NCBI GenBank assembly: GCA_025451715.1 | Contig: JANWJY010000041.1 | Span: 1-23,710, forward strand | DNA from: Fimbriimonadaceae bacterium | Lineage (GTDB): Bacteria > Armatimonadota > Fimbriimonadia > Fimbriimonadales > Fimbriimonadaceae | Reading direction: 5' to 3' | DNA length: 23,710 nucleotides | In this document: one piece after another, positions 8,025-16,400 of the stretch | Layout of the letters: the number at the start of each line of letters is the position of its first letter | How positions within the stretch are numbered: the stretch's first letter is position 1 | Position numbers and translations under genes: made by a program | The notes under the pieces: generated by a model | Seen by the model: only the letters and a program-made list of their open reading frames with translations | Database searches by the model: none | What the model was told of the DNA's origin: nothing

Positions 8025-8978
8025 TCAGCCGCCGTTGACGACGTCCTTGTGGATCGTCTCAATTCGGCGGATGATCCCGTTCGAGCGCATGACGATCGAC
8101 TCCGTCGCCGCATACCCGCGCTTGTAGCGCACGCCCTTGAGCAGGTCCCCGCTCGTGATCCCTGTCGCCGTAAACATCACGTTGCCGCGCGCCAGGTCAC
8201 GCGTGTGGAACACGCGGTCGACGTCGCCGTCGATCATCGTTTGCGCTCGCGCGCGCTCGTTGTCGTCCTTGAACTTCATTCGTGCTTGCATCTCACCGCC
8301 ACTGCACAGGACGGCAGCGGCAGTGATCACTCCTTCAGGCGCGCCTCCGATGCCCATCAGCCCGTCGACACCTGAATCCGGATCAAGCGCCGCGATCGCA
8401 ACCGAAAGGTCTCCGTCCGGCACGAGGTGCACGCGGCACCCGGCCTCGCGCAGTTCGTTGATCAACAATTCGTGCCGCGGCCTTTCCAAGATGCCGATGA
8501 TGCACTCGTCCACGTCCTTGCCAAGTGCCTTCGCGATCAGCCGCACGTTGACGCGCGCCGGAAGAGTGATGTCGACCACGCCGACGCACTCGGGACCGAC
8601 TACTAGCTTCTCCATGTAGCAGTCCGGCGCGTGCATCAGGAACCCCTCGCCTTCTACCGCCGCCGCCAGGACCGAGATCGCGTTGGGGGTGCCGTTCGCG
8701 CAGAGGTTTGTGCCTTCCAACGGATCAACGGCGATCTGGATGCTCGGCGAATCGCCGCGCCCGAGCGTCTCGCCGATGTACAACATCGGCGCCTCGTCGC
8801 GCTCTCCCTCCCCGATGACGATGGTCGCGCACATGTCCATCGCGTTGAGCTTTGTGCGCATCGCCTCACACGCTGCCTGATCGGCCTCGTCGCGCTTGCC
8901 CTTGCCGACCCATCGGCTCGAGGCCAGCGCCGCCGCCTCGGTCACCTGCAAGAAGTCGAGCTGCTTGTATCCGTCCAC
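8025..8978 (-). CDS. glpX: Class II fructose-1,6-bisphosphatase (GlpX)
   Basis: Protein of 317 aa, full family length. The metal- and phosphate-binding motifs of GlpX are present: VIGEGERDEAPMLYIGE (about 54-70), DPLEGTN (85-91), the VPDGDLSVAIAAL segment and GIGGAPEGVITAAAV (Gly-rich substrate loop). The enzyme removes the 1-phosphate of fructose 1,6-bisphosphate in gluconeogenesis, in the cytoplasm, with Mg or Mn; some GlpX proteins also act on sedoheptulose 1,7-bisphosphate. The gene is convergent with the amidohydrolase operon (46 bp between the ends) and divergent from the decarboxylase gene (100 bp). No good ribosome site precedes the ATG, but the start MDGYKQLDFLQVTEAAALAS fits the family. 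Confidence 0.95.
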   Translation of the reverse strand: MDGYKQLDFLQVTEAAALASSRWVGKGKRDEADQAACEAMRTKLNAMDMCATIVIGEGERDEAPMLYIGETLGRGDSPSIQIAVDPLEGTNLCANGTPNAISVLAAAVEGEGFLMHAPDCYMEKLVVGPECVGVVDITLPARVNVRLIAKALGKDVDECIIGILERPRHELLINELREAGCRVHLVPDGDLSVAIAALDPDSGVDGLMGIGGAPEGVITAAAVLCSGGEMQARMKFKDDNERARAQTMIDGDVDRVFHTRDLARGNVMFTATGITSGDLLKGVRYKRGYAATESIVMRSNGIIRRIETIHKDVVNGG

Positions 8979-9078
8979 TAGGGGTCAAGTTTACAGCACG
9001 CCCGTCAAACCGTGGAGGGCGCACTCCGTCCGCGCCGTCCTATTGCTCCGTAACCGGCAAAAGTAACATCCTCTCTGG

Positions 9079-10569
9079 ATGTCCCACAAAGACCTCGAGC
9101 AGCGCCGGTCGGCCATAGAAATGAGCCCAGACGAGTTCCGCGATGCTGGACACGCGCTCGTCGACCAGCTCGCCGACTTCTGGGCAGATCCAGGCTCAAA
9201 ACCGCTAACCCATGGCGACGACCCAGAACAAGTTTGGTCTCTCCTTGAGCGCAGGCGCCTGCCTGATAACGGCAAGGATCCTGCCTCAATCCTACACACA
9301 GCCTTTGATATCCTCCAGAGGGGCTCTCTCCTCAACGGGCACCCAAAATTCTTCGGATACATCACCGCCGGTGCGGCACCGATCGGTGTCCTGAGCGAGC
9401 TCCTGGCTTCGGGTTTCAACCCCAACACCGGCGGATGGCCGCTCTCCCCTGTTTCTAGCGCGATCGAGCTGCAGACCATCCAGTGGATCGCGGAACTGAT
9501 CGGTTACCCGACGCCGTGCGGCGGCGCGCTTTGCAGCGGCGGCAACATGGCCAACATGCTCGGCTTCTGGGCCGCCCGTACAGCAGTCTTAGGAAAGGAT
9601 GTCCGTTCGCAAGGGATAGCGAACAGAACGCTCCGGGCATACGCATCCGCGGCAACGCACACATGGCTACAAAAGGCGGGCGACCTTTCCGGCATCGGTT
9701 CCGACAACGTCGTAATGATCCCGATCGACAGTAACGAACGCATGGACATCGGTGCGCTAAAGGCGGCGATTGAAATGGACGAGCGAGATGGGAAGACGCC
9801 GTTCGTCGTCGTCGCTTCTGGAGGAACCGTCTCCACCGGCGCGACTGACGACCTGCGTGCGATTCGTGAGATATGCGACGAGCATGGGATCTGGATGCAC
9901 GTCGACGGAGCTTATGGTGCTTTCGCAGCGTGCCTACCAGAAAACCCCGACGACATCCAAGCGCTCAATCTTGCCGACAGCGTTGCGCTCGATCCTCACA
10001 AGTGGCTCTATGCGCCGCTCGAAGCAGGTTGCGTGCTCACTCGCCATCGCCAGCAACTCATGGACGCGTTTTCTTACCGCCCGCCTTACTATCACTTTGA
10101 AAGACAGGACTCCGACGATTGGTGCAACTTCTACGAGCTAGGCGTGCAGAACTCGCGTGGGTTCCGAGCATTGAAAGTCTGGACAGCACTGCAGCACGCA
10201 GGCCGCAACGGATACGTCGAGTCGATTCGCCAGGACATCGCGCTCGCCCGTGCGATGGCCGGTTACGCGAACGTACATCCAGAGATCGAACTGCGGTCTT
10301 GTCGCCTCTCGATTGTGACTTTTCGCTATCTTCCCCTTGGCCCCCAATCCACCGACCTGCTCAACTCCCTCAATCAGCGCATCCTCGCGGAAATGCAGGC
10401 TGGTGGCGAGGCGTTCGTCAGCAACGCGGTCATCGATGGCGACTACTTGCTGCGGGCCTGCGTCGTGAACTTCCGAACCCGACTCTCCGACGTCATCGAG
10501 ACGATCGACCTCGCGGTCCGCCTCGGCAGCAAGATCCATGGGCAGTCGCCTGCGCCCTCGGACTCATGA
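9079..10569 (+). CDS. PLP-dependent group II amino acid decarboxylase
   Basis: Protein of 496 aa with all landmarks of the aromatic-L-amino-acid/glutamate decarboxylase family: CSGGNMANMLGFWAAR (about 152-167), the PLP-stacking His in ATHTWLQKAGDLSGIG (H194), SGGTVSTGATDDL, the Asp of MHVDGAYG (D276, pairs with the pyridine nitrogen) and the Schiff-base Lys in ALDPHKWLYAPLEAG (K308). Such cytoplasmic enzymes release CO2 from an amino acid to form an amine (tyrosine, tryptophan, glutamate or aspartate are typical substrates); the substrate is not evident. The start is uncertain: ATG at 9079 has little ribosome-site support and ATG at 9121 (MSPDEFRDAGHALVD) matches the usual family N-terminus better. 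The gene ends 47 bp before tRNA-Asn, outside the island. Confidence 0.9.
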   Translation: MSHKDLEQRRSAIEMSPDEFRDAGHALVDQLADFWADPGSKPLTHGDDPEQVWSLLERRRLPDNGKDPASILHTAFDILQRGSLLNGHPKFFGYITAGAAPIGVLSELLASGFNPNTGGWPLSPVSSAIELQTIQWIAELIGYPTPCGGALCSGGNMANMLGFWAARTAVLGKDVRSQGIANRTLRAYASAATHTWLQKAGDLSGIGSDNVVMIPIDSNERMDIGALKAAIEMDERDGKTPFVVVASGGTVSTGATDDLRAIREICDEHGIWMHVDGAYGAFAACLPENPDDIQALNLADSVALDPHKWLYAPLEAGCVLTRHRQQLMDAFSYRPPYYHFERQDSDDWCNFYELGVQNSRGFRALKVWTALQHAGRNGYVESIRQDIALARAMAGYANVHPEIELRSCRLSIVTFRYLPLGPQSTDLLNSLNQRILAEMQAGGEAFVSNAVIDGDYLLRACVVNFRTRLSDVIETIDLAVRLGSKIHGQSPAPSDS

Positions 10570-10598
10570 CCCGGGGCTCACCTCCCGATAACCCTAGG

Positions 10599-10604
10599 TA
10601 GAAT
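10599..10604 (+). promoter_or_regulatory. Possible -10 box of the tRNA-Asn promoter
   Basis: TAGAAT (5/6 to TATAAT) lies 12 bp before the first base of the tRNA, the right distance for a start a few bases upstream of the mature 5' end. No convincing -35 hexamer is seen 16-18 bp further up. Confidence 0.3.
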
Positions 10605-10616
10605 CCAGCCCCTTGT

Positions 10617-10692
10617 TGCCGCGTAGCTCAGTTGGTAGAGCAGCTGACTGTTAATCAGCGGGTCGTAGGTTCGAGTCCTACCGCGGCAGCCA
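10617..10692 (+). tRNA. tRNA-Asn (anticodon GUU), CCA encoded
   Basis: The cloverleaf folds fully by eye. The 7-bp acceptor stem is TGCCGCG (10617-10623) with CGCGGCA (10682-10688), followed by discriminator G and an encoded CCA. The D arm contains AGTTGGTAGA. The anticodon stem GCTGA/TCAGC encloses loop CTGTTAA with anticodon GTT, so it decodes Asn. The T arm is GTAGG-TTCGAGT-CCTAC. The part from the anticodon arm to CCA is the left end of the island and is duplicated exactly at 23513-23559. The gene remains intact after the insertion, as expected when an element carries the 3' end of its target tRNA. Confidence 0.97.
10646..10692 (+). repeat. Left attachment-site repeat (att, inside tRNA-Asn)
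   Basis: 47 bp from GACTGTTAATC in the anticodon arm to the terminal CCA, identical base for base to 23513-23559 and in the same orientation. The flanks diverge at once on both sides (T versus G before, T versus C after). It is the usual crossover segment of tRNA-targeting tyrosine recombinases. Confidence 0.9.
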
Positions 10693-10726
10693 TACAGATT
10701 CTTCGCAAGCCATCGGGTCACGCAGG

Positions 10727-11335
10727 CTACACCACGTACCCGCGCACGCCGAACGGGACGCTGGAGTTGTTCGAGATGACCAGCGAGCCGTCCTCCTTGA
10801 ACTCCGTCTGGTAGTCCACGCCGACGCCTCCCTCCACGATCTTCTCCACGCTCGCCTTCGCCAGCTTCTTGCCGGAAGCCTTGATCACGGCGGTCACCGA
10901 ACTCGCGTAGTAGCACTCGAGCACGACGAGCTGGTCGTTGATGATCTTCCACACGGCCGGATTGTCCTTCTTCAGCTTGTTGACCGCGGGCTGGATCGTC
11001 AACTGGCTCTGCGTCACGAATGTCCTGCCCGTGACGCCGGAGACCTTGAAGTCGACGTCGTACGACTTGCTGCTCTCGCCGGACACTTTCAAGATCCCGA
11101 GCACAGAGCCGCTGCCCTTGAACGACTTCGACCCGGAGAGCGTCCCGTATAGGATGTTCGCCGACTTGTTCGATGAGACGTAGTCCGCAGGGTCTGCGTT
11201 GAGCGCCTGCCACACCGTGCCCATCGGCCGCAGGTTCGACCTCTTCAAGATCGTGCCAGGGATACAGTCCTCCGATCCGATCTTCAAGAAGAACAGGCCC
11301 GGCATCCGTTCCTTCATAAAGTCAAAAAAGTCCAT
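10727..11335 (-). CDS. Putative bacterial gasdermin-like pore-forming protein
   Basis: Protein of 202 aa. The ATG at 11335 is preferred over the GTG at 11347 because AGGTGG lies 8 nt upstream. There is no signal peptide. I do not recognise it with certainty, but the order of features matches what I know of bacterial gasdermins. There is a short N-terminal helix, an IPGTILKRSNLRPMGTVWQAL stretch like the PLGT-containing segment after the first strand, and a beta-rich middle (ANILYGTLSGSKSFKGSG). Then come an NPAVWKIINDQLVVLE-like helix/strand leading into SSVTAVIKASG, a GGVGVDYQTE strand, and a final SVPFGVRGYVV resembling the PLVFGF end of the pore domain. It ends there, so the C-terminal inhibitory peptide of known bacterial gasdermins is absent, and no protease gene is next door. 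It sits alone, 34 bp inside the left att. It could also be an unrelated beta-rich hypothetical protein. Confidence 0.4.
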   Translation of the reverse strand: MDFFDFMKERMPGLFFLKIGSEDCIPGTILKRSNLRPMGTVWQALNADPADYVSSNKSANILYGTLSGSKSFKGSGSVLGILKVSGESSKSYDVDFKVSGVTGRTFVTQSQLTIQPAVNKLKKDNPAVWKIINDQLVVLECYYASSVTAVIKASGKKLAKASVEKIVEGGVGVDYQTEFKEDGSLVISNNSSVPFGVRGYVV

Positions 11336-11483
11336 ATGATCATCCACCTGCGCCTACGTACGGCGCGTCGCCAAGGTTACTACACGGTTCTTGCCCCAAG
11401 CCGTAGTCTGCCTCCATTTAATGGCTCTCTAAGGAAGCGGTCGCAAAAAAGAGCTTGGTCGACGATGCGGCCGACCACCTGGG

Positions 11484-11688
11484 TCACACGGGTAGGTGGA
11501 CGTGCTCGCGCATGACGACGTACCCCCACACTTTGAAACCGAGCCGCTTGTGCGCCGCGTCGAGGTGCTTCAGGAAGAGTTCGCAGTCGTCAAACGAGGA
11601 AGTACCTCGGGCGGCGGTGGGTGGAGAAGGTCAGCTCGTGCGCGTGGCCCGGCTCGTTGTATGAGACCCTCTTGCGCTCTTTCGGCAC
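11484..11688 (-). pseudogene. Decayed REP-associated tyrosine transposase (RAYT, IS200-like Y1 family)
   Basis: The minus strand from a GTG at 11688 reads VPKERKRVSYNEPGHAHELT then FSTHRRPRYFLV and a stop. The adjacent frame continues with DDCELFLKHLDAAHKRLG, FKVWGYVVMREHVHLPV and a stop. Together these are the N-terminal half of a RAYT: the YNEPGHAH-LTF-T-RR opening and the WGYVVMxxHVHL motif containing the metal-binding HxH of Y1 HUH transposases. One frameshift at about 11590 and an early stop right after HVHL remove the catalytic Tyr region, so it is inactive. Weak remnants may run on to about 11400. Palindromes of the kind such transposases use lie just upstream (11744-11896). Confidence 0.7.
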
Positions 11689-11743
11689 GCGCTCAGATTA
11701 CTCTCCTGGTGTCCCAAGGGGACCTGGGTGATCCGGTAGGTCA

Positions 11744-11760
11744 TCCCGACTGCATCGGGA
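11744..11760. repeat. REP-like palindrome next to the RAYT relic
   Basis: TCCCGA-CTGCA-TCGGGA, a perfect 6-bp stem with a 5-base loop, 56 bp upstream of the transposase relic. A second imperfect palindrome (GTCCC-AAG-GGGAC) lies about 30 bp nearer to it. RAYT genes are typically flanked by such short palindromes. Confidence 0.4.
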
Positions 11761-11816
11761 ACTTCGGCCCAGGCCACCCGTCCGTTGCGGTCCAGGATCA
11801 CGGTGCGGTTGTGCAG

Positions 11817-11852
11817 AAAAAGGCATGGCTGCTCTTACAGAACAACCATGCC
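11817..11852 (-). terminator. Rho-independent terminator of the RHS operon
   Basis: Read on the minus strand, GGCATGG (from 11852) pairs with CCATGCC (ending 11822). The stem continues inward to about 14 bp with two G-U wobbles and a three-base loop, and is followed directly by TTTTT (11821-11817). The wobbles become A-C mismatches on the plus strand, so the structure is strand-specific. It lies 110 bp after the stop of the putative immunity gene and would end the long minus-strand transcript. Confidence 0.75.
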
Positions 11853-11867
11853 CAGAATCAGGAAAAG

Positions 11868-11896
11868 GGGTGGCCGAGGGATCACCCCAGCCACCC
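11868..11896. repeat. Inverted repeat between terminator and immunity gene
   Basis: GGGTGGC (11868-11874) and GCCACCC (11890-11896) form a 7-bp stem with a 15-base loop. It may be another RAYT-associated palindrome or part of the transcript's 3' structure. No coding function is seen in 11690-11960. Confidence 0.35.
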
Positions 11897-11962
11897 GCCG
11901 TGCCACACGGAAAGTGAAGAACAGGTAGCAGAAGACTACTCCTGGCCACTTGTCATTATTAT

Positions 11963-12460
11963 CTACCGTGATTCAGTGAGTTTACGCTCGATCCTCGATA
12001 TCAGTTCAGAACTCATCGCAAATCCAGATTCCGACAACTTCTCGTTCATCTGTTTTAGCAAATCCAACAGACTCGAAATCTGCCTCTCGTTATATACTGC
12101 CTTCACTCTTGCGACAAATAATGGATTCGAGGGTTCGGTCTCATAATCTAAGCGACTTTCAAGCGCCTCTATGAAATGCCAGAGATCAGCCCGCTGATCT
12201 CTAATAATCTCAATAGTATTGAGAATATAAGCAGGCAGCAATAAGAGGAAAGCATCAAGTGTAATCAGATGAACTTCATCTGGCAATTCTTTTGCCAGCT
12301 TCAGCGTTAGCAGTTCACTCCAGTGTTTACCTCCAAGTACTCTGTTAATCTCTACTTTATCAAGGCTGCATTCTCCTGGTGTCTCGTTATAAACAGACAC
12401 TGAAACAGCAGGCAATTCATATAATTCTGCATCAATTTGCCAATTATTTGATTTTTCCAT
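11963..12460 (-). CDS. Putative immunity protein of the RHS toxin
   Basis: Protein of 165 aa, AT-rich unlike the surrounding island. Its ATG (12460) lies inside the end of the RHS tip gene, 17-bp overlap, with GAGG seven nt upstream, so it is translated directly after the toxin. This is the standard place for an immunity gene in polymorphic toxin loci. No signal peptide; predicted cytoplasmic, mostly helical. The segment PDEVHLITLDAFLLLLPAYI (about 60-80) with a Trp some 15-20 residues earlier recalls the DUF6714-type proteins that often follow RHS toxins; that similarity is from memory. It would bind and block the cognate C-terminal toxin domain in the producing cell. Followed by a strong terminator. 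Confidence 0.65.
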   Translation of the reverse strand: MEKSNNWQIDAELYELPAVSVSVYNETPGECSLDKVEINRVLGGKHWSELLTLKLAKELPDEVHLITLDAFLLLLPAYILNTIEIIRDQRADLWHFIEALESRLDYETEPSNPLFVARVKAVYNERQISSLLDLLKQMNEKLSESGFAMSSELISRIERKLTESR

Positions 12461-13481
12461 TCATCAACCTCAAGCAATAGTCTATTCTGTTTTGAACATC
12501 TTGCCTTTGTTGTCTGTGACCTGGGTTTCCACCCTTGTAGCAGATAACATCACGAGTATGGCGGAGTTTCTTGCATCTCTTGTTCCTTTCAATGATCTCA
12601 TTGATCTCCTTTGCGTCTCGAGGCATTTGCAACTTCGGGATACCCTTACAAGTATATCGCAATCCGGGTCGCTTGCATGCACCATTTACAAGTTGGTTTA
12701 GTCTGCTGAGTGTGACAGGGTCGCATTGCGGAATTCTTGTCCCACATGGTTCACCCTGAGGATCAGGGAATATACTGTCGGCTATGCCTTCTCCTATCGT
12801 AGTCAGGAGTCCCGATGGCTTTCCTACTTCATAGTTTGCCAATTCAATACAGGCAAATGCTCCATTAAGGATTATGCAGCATCTAATATAGGCAACAGGA
12901 GGCAAACAAACTGAGCCCTCGAGCCCACCTGGAGGTCCTCCGGGCCTAATGCCAGGGCCTGGCCTGCCAAGCGGATTCCAGGGAGGCTGCCGGAATGGAT
13001 TGGGGGGTTCGAGAAAAGGCTCGGGTGGTTCCACAAGCGGTGGCATTTCTAGCAAGCCACCAAACAGATTTCCACTTCCAACTCTATCATTAATACTCTC
13101 TAGCTGCCCTCCAAAATAATCTAGATTGTTAATGGGATTAGATGACGCATACTTATAGTCTCCACTTGTCTCGAGAGGATCCTCGGACGTCCATAACCCA
13201 AGAGTGCTATCGTATGTTCGCAAGCGTACATACTTATTAGTATCTGAACCCAGATAACCCCAGACTCCAAACCACAGGAATTCCGGATCAATACCTGCAC
13301 CTGTTTTATTCAGTTGCGAGCCATATGGTTTATATCTATATGTATTGACAACAGCGCCGGTCTCATTGACCGTCGCCGTCACAGAGCCGAGGGAGTCCGG
13401 GAGGTACCCGGTGCGGGCACCTCCTGCCGCCTCACCGATGATCTCCCCGTCTATTGAATAGTAGCTTTTTGTTAGTGCCAT
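12444..13481 (-). CDS. RHS C-terminal cassette: end of core plus Cys-rich toxin domain
   Basis: Protein of 345 aa with its own AGGAG ribosome site nine nt before the ATG at 13481. Residues 1-125 are the conserved end of an RHS core: YLPDSLGSVTATVN, YRYKPYGSQ, FGVWGYLGSD, LRTYDSTLGLWTSEDPL and the NPINNLDYFG boundary where toxin tips begin. Residues 146-190 are a Pro/Gly-rich linker. The tip (about 190-345) has Cys at 246, 253, 269, 278, 303, 314 and 336 and a CYKGGNPGHRQQ motif (314-325). I associate the pattern C-x6-R-x3-CY/F-x-GG-x2-GHR with Ntox16-type polymorphic toxins, from memory. The catalytic role is unknown; a nuclease is a guess. GC content falls sharply from about residue 45 onward, a sign of a swapped tip. 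It is out of frame with the upstream core by one base. Confidence 0.8.
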   Translation of the reverse strand: MALTKSYYSIDGEIIGEAAGGARTGYLPDSLGSVTATVNETGAVVNTYRYKPYGSQLNKTGAGIDPEFLWFGVWGYLGSDTNKYVRLRTYDSTLGLWTSEDPLETSGDYKYASSNPINNLDYFGGQLESINDRVGSGNLFGGLLEMPPLVEPPEPFLEPPNPFRQPPWNPLGRPGPGIRPGGPPGGLEGSVCLPPVAYIRCCIILNGAFACIELANYEVGKPSGLLTTIGEGIADSIFPDPQGEPCGTRIPQCDPVTLSRLNQLVNGACKRPGLRYTCKGIPKLQMPRDAKEINEIIERNKRCKKLRHTRDVICYKGGNPGHRQQRQDVQNRIDYCLRLMNGKIK

Positions 13482-13482
13482 T

Positions 13483-16400
13483 TCAGATCTCTCCTAGATA
13501 CTCGCTTCCGTCCCAAACGAGCGTGGTCGTGCCGCCTGATGTGATTTCCGAACGCTTGAGCCCGTCGCCCGCATACGTGTATGTAACAATGGTTGCGTCG
13601 GATTTGTGCGTCGCCAACCGGTTTTCCTTGTCGTAGGACATCGTGACCGCGTTCGAGCCCTGTAGGGCCGTGACGGTCAGGTTGCCGTCGTCGTCGTACG
13701 AGTAAGTCGTAACGAGCGAGCCGTCGGTGCTCGTGGTGAGCTGCCCGAAGGCGTTGTAGCTGTACGTCACCACTCCACCTGTCTCACTGGAAGTGAGGCG
13801 GTCGTCGTTAGCGTTGTACGAGTAGTCGTACGTGTGGGTGTTGAGCCCGGTGGTCGCGTCCTGCGTCAGACGGCTCTTCGCGTCGTACGTGTACGTCGTG
13901 CGCGAGCCGTTCTTGTCCAGAACCACTGTGCGGTTTCCTATGTTGTCGTAGGTATACGTGAACTGCTGAGTTGGGCTGATACTTCCAGTCTTGGTTACGA
14001 TAAGACTGACCGGGCGACCAACCGCCTCATATGTCCATAGGACATCGTAGCCGTTGCCTCCACTCCTATACTGCAGCGTCGTGCGCCTACCGACGGCGTC
14101 GTAGGCGAAGGTCGTCGTGTCACCGTCCGGATCGACGAAGGTCGACTTGTTGCCGTCGTCGTTGTAAGTGAACGTCCTAACGCCACCACCCGGCTCAACC
14201 AGCTTAGTGCGCTGGCTTGCCGCGTCGTAAGTATACGTCTGCACCAGCGATCCTGGGTCAGTCCGACCGGACATTCGGTTCAGCGAGTCAAACGCAAACG
14301 TAGACGTTCCTGTCGAGCCCTGCATCGTCGTCGTGTTGCCGTTGGCGTCATAGCCGAAGGTCACTCTCGTTGCGTCTGCGTAGAGCGTTGTCGCTAACCT
14401 GCCGATAGCGTCATACGTGTATGTCGTGACATCGCCGCTCGGGAGCTTGCGCGTCGCACGCCTGCCTATCGCGTCGTAGGTGTAGGTCGTGGCCTTGTTC
14501 ACCTGGTTGCGTATGCTCGTCATTTGCCCCGTGTCGTCGTAGGCCATGGTTATCAGCCCGTTGAGCGGGTCCTTGATGACGGTGTTCTGGCCCGCGTCGT
14601 CGTAAGTATACGTCGTGCGCCCGGCTAACGGGTTCACGCTGGCTTCTGGGCGGTTCGCAGCATCGTAGACGGTCGTACTGATGTTCAGGTTCGCGTCGAT
14701 CACCGTCACGACGTTGCCGACTGCGTCGTACGCGTAGGTCGAGCGCTTTCCAAGCGCGTCGATCGAGGCCTTGGTGCGGCCCGCGTCGTCGTACTCTGTT
14801 GACGTGATCGCGAGTTTGGCGTCGATGACCGTAACTGCCTGTCCTGCTGCATCGTACGAGTACGTCGTACGGAAGCCAAGCGGTGTGACGCTCGCCTGCA
14901 CGTGCCCTGCGTTGTCGTACACCGTCACCCAGGACTTGCCGAGCGGGTTGGTCACTGTCGTCGTCTGTCCAGCGGCGTCGTACGCGAAGGTCGAGACGTT
15001 CGTCCCCGCGTCCATCACAGTGACTAGACGCCCAGCAGAGTCGTAGGAGTTCGTCGTGCGGTTGCCCTTGGCGTCCACCGACGCCATGAGCTGACCCGCC
15101 GAGTCCCACACGCTGGTCGTACGGTTGCCGAGCGCATCGACTGTCGCTTCTATGCGGTTGGAGTCGCTCTCATACAGCGTCGTGGTGACGTTTTCGAGCG
15201 CATCTTTGACCGTTTCGACCCCGCCGACATTATTGTATGTGACAGTCGTGCAGTTGGTGAGCGGGTCTTGCTGCTCGACGACACCACCGTTGCTGGAGTA
15301 CGCCGTCGTCCAGGTCTTGCCGAGCGGGTTGGTGGTCGCAGTCGGCCTGCCGAGCGCGTCGTAAGCGTAGGTCGTGCGCTTGCCGAGCTCGTTGATCGAC
15401 GCCTCGAGCCTCCCGTCCTTGAAGTACACGCTGGTCGTGTAGTTGAGCCTTGCGTCCTGCACCGACTCCAGCCGCCCCACCGCGTCGTAACTATAGGACG
15501 TGCGGTTGCCGAGCGGGTCGACGTCCGCAGTCTTCTGCTTGGAACTGTTGTACGACGTCACCCACGACTTGTCGAGCGCGTTGGTGAACGTGGTCAGATA
15601 GCCCATCGTGTCGTAGAGGTAGGTCGTCACCTTGTCGAGCGGATCCTTCTCCGTCTCGGGCTTCGCCCACCTGTTGTACGTCGTGGTCCAGCGCTTTCCG
15701 AGCGGATTAACCACGGCCGTGCGCAGACAAGAGTCGTACACGTAGGTGGTCTTCTCGCCAGCCGGGTTGATCACCTCGGTCACGTTGTCGCCCGCATCGT
15801 AGACGTAAGTCGTTTTTCGTCCGAGCGCGTCGGTCGAAGTCTCCAACCGGTTCAGAGAGTCGTACGTGTTGGTGGTGATGCCGCCGTCACTGGCGACCAC
15901 GCTCGCGACGTTGCCGTCCGCGTCGTAGTTGAAGGTCGTGACCAGCCCTCGCTGGTCCGTGCGGGTCGCCATTAGGCCGTCGCCGTTGTAGGTGAAGGTC
16001 TCCCGGTTGCCGCGCACGTCGGTGCGGCCGGTCATCTGCCTGGTCGTGTACGCCATCGTGGTGTTCTCACCGAGAGCGTTGATGATAGTCGTGAGGTTGA
16101 GGGACGAGTCGTACTGGTACGTCGTGCGATTGCCCATAGCGTCCCTGTACGCCTCGAGCAGGCCGAGCGAACTGTTGGTCCAGGTCTCGCTGATGCTCAG
16201 CGGCCTGGTCTCGCTCGCCTTGAACCCGTTGCCGTCGTAGGTGTACGTTATGGTGTACCCCTCGGGCAAGTTCGTGCTCGTGAGGTTGCCACCTCCGAGC
16301 TCGTAGTTGTAGGTCGTCAGCGCGCCGGTCGGAGACTGCACGGTGTTCTGCGCGGTCGTCTCGCCGTGTGAGTAGGTGTACGACCAGATCCCGCTTCCGA

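Noticed and set aside
10578..11213. 211-aa minus-strand frame across tRNA-Asn
   Set aside because: It runs through the tRNA gene and overlaps the better-supported 202-aa gene in another frame; the composition is that of a shadow frame.
15268..15975. Plus-strand open frame and others opposite the RHS core
   Set aside because: They are reverse-frame images of the 63-bp YD repeats, hence their repetitive character; the minus strand encodes an unmistakable RHS protein.
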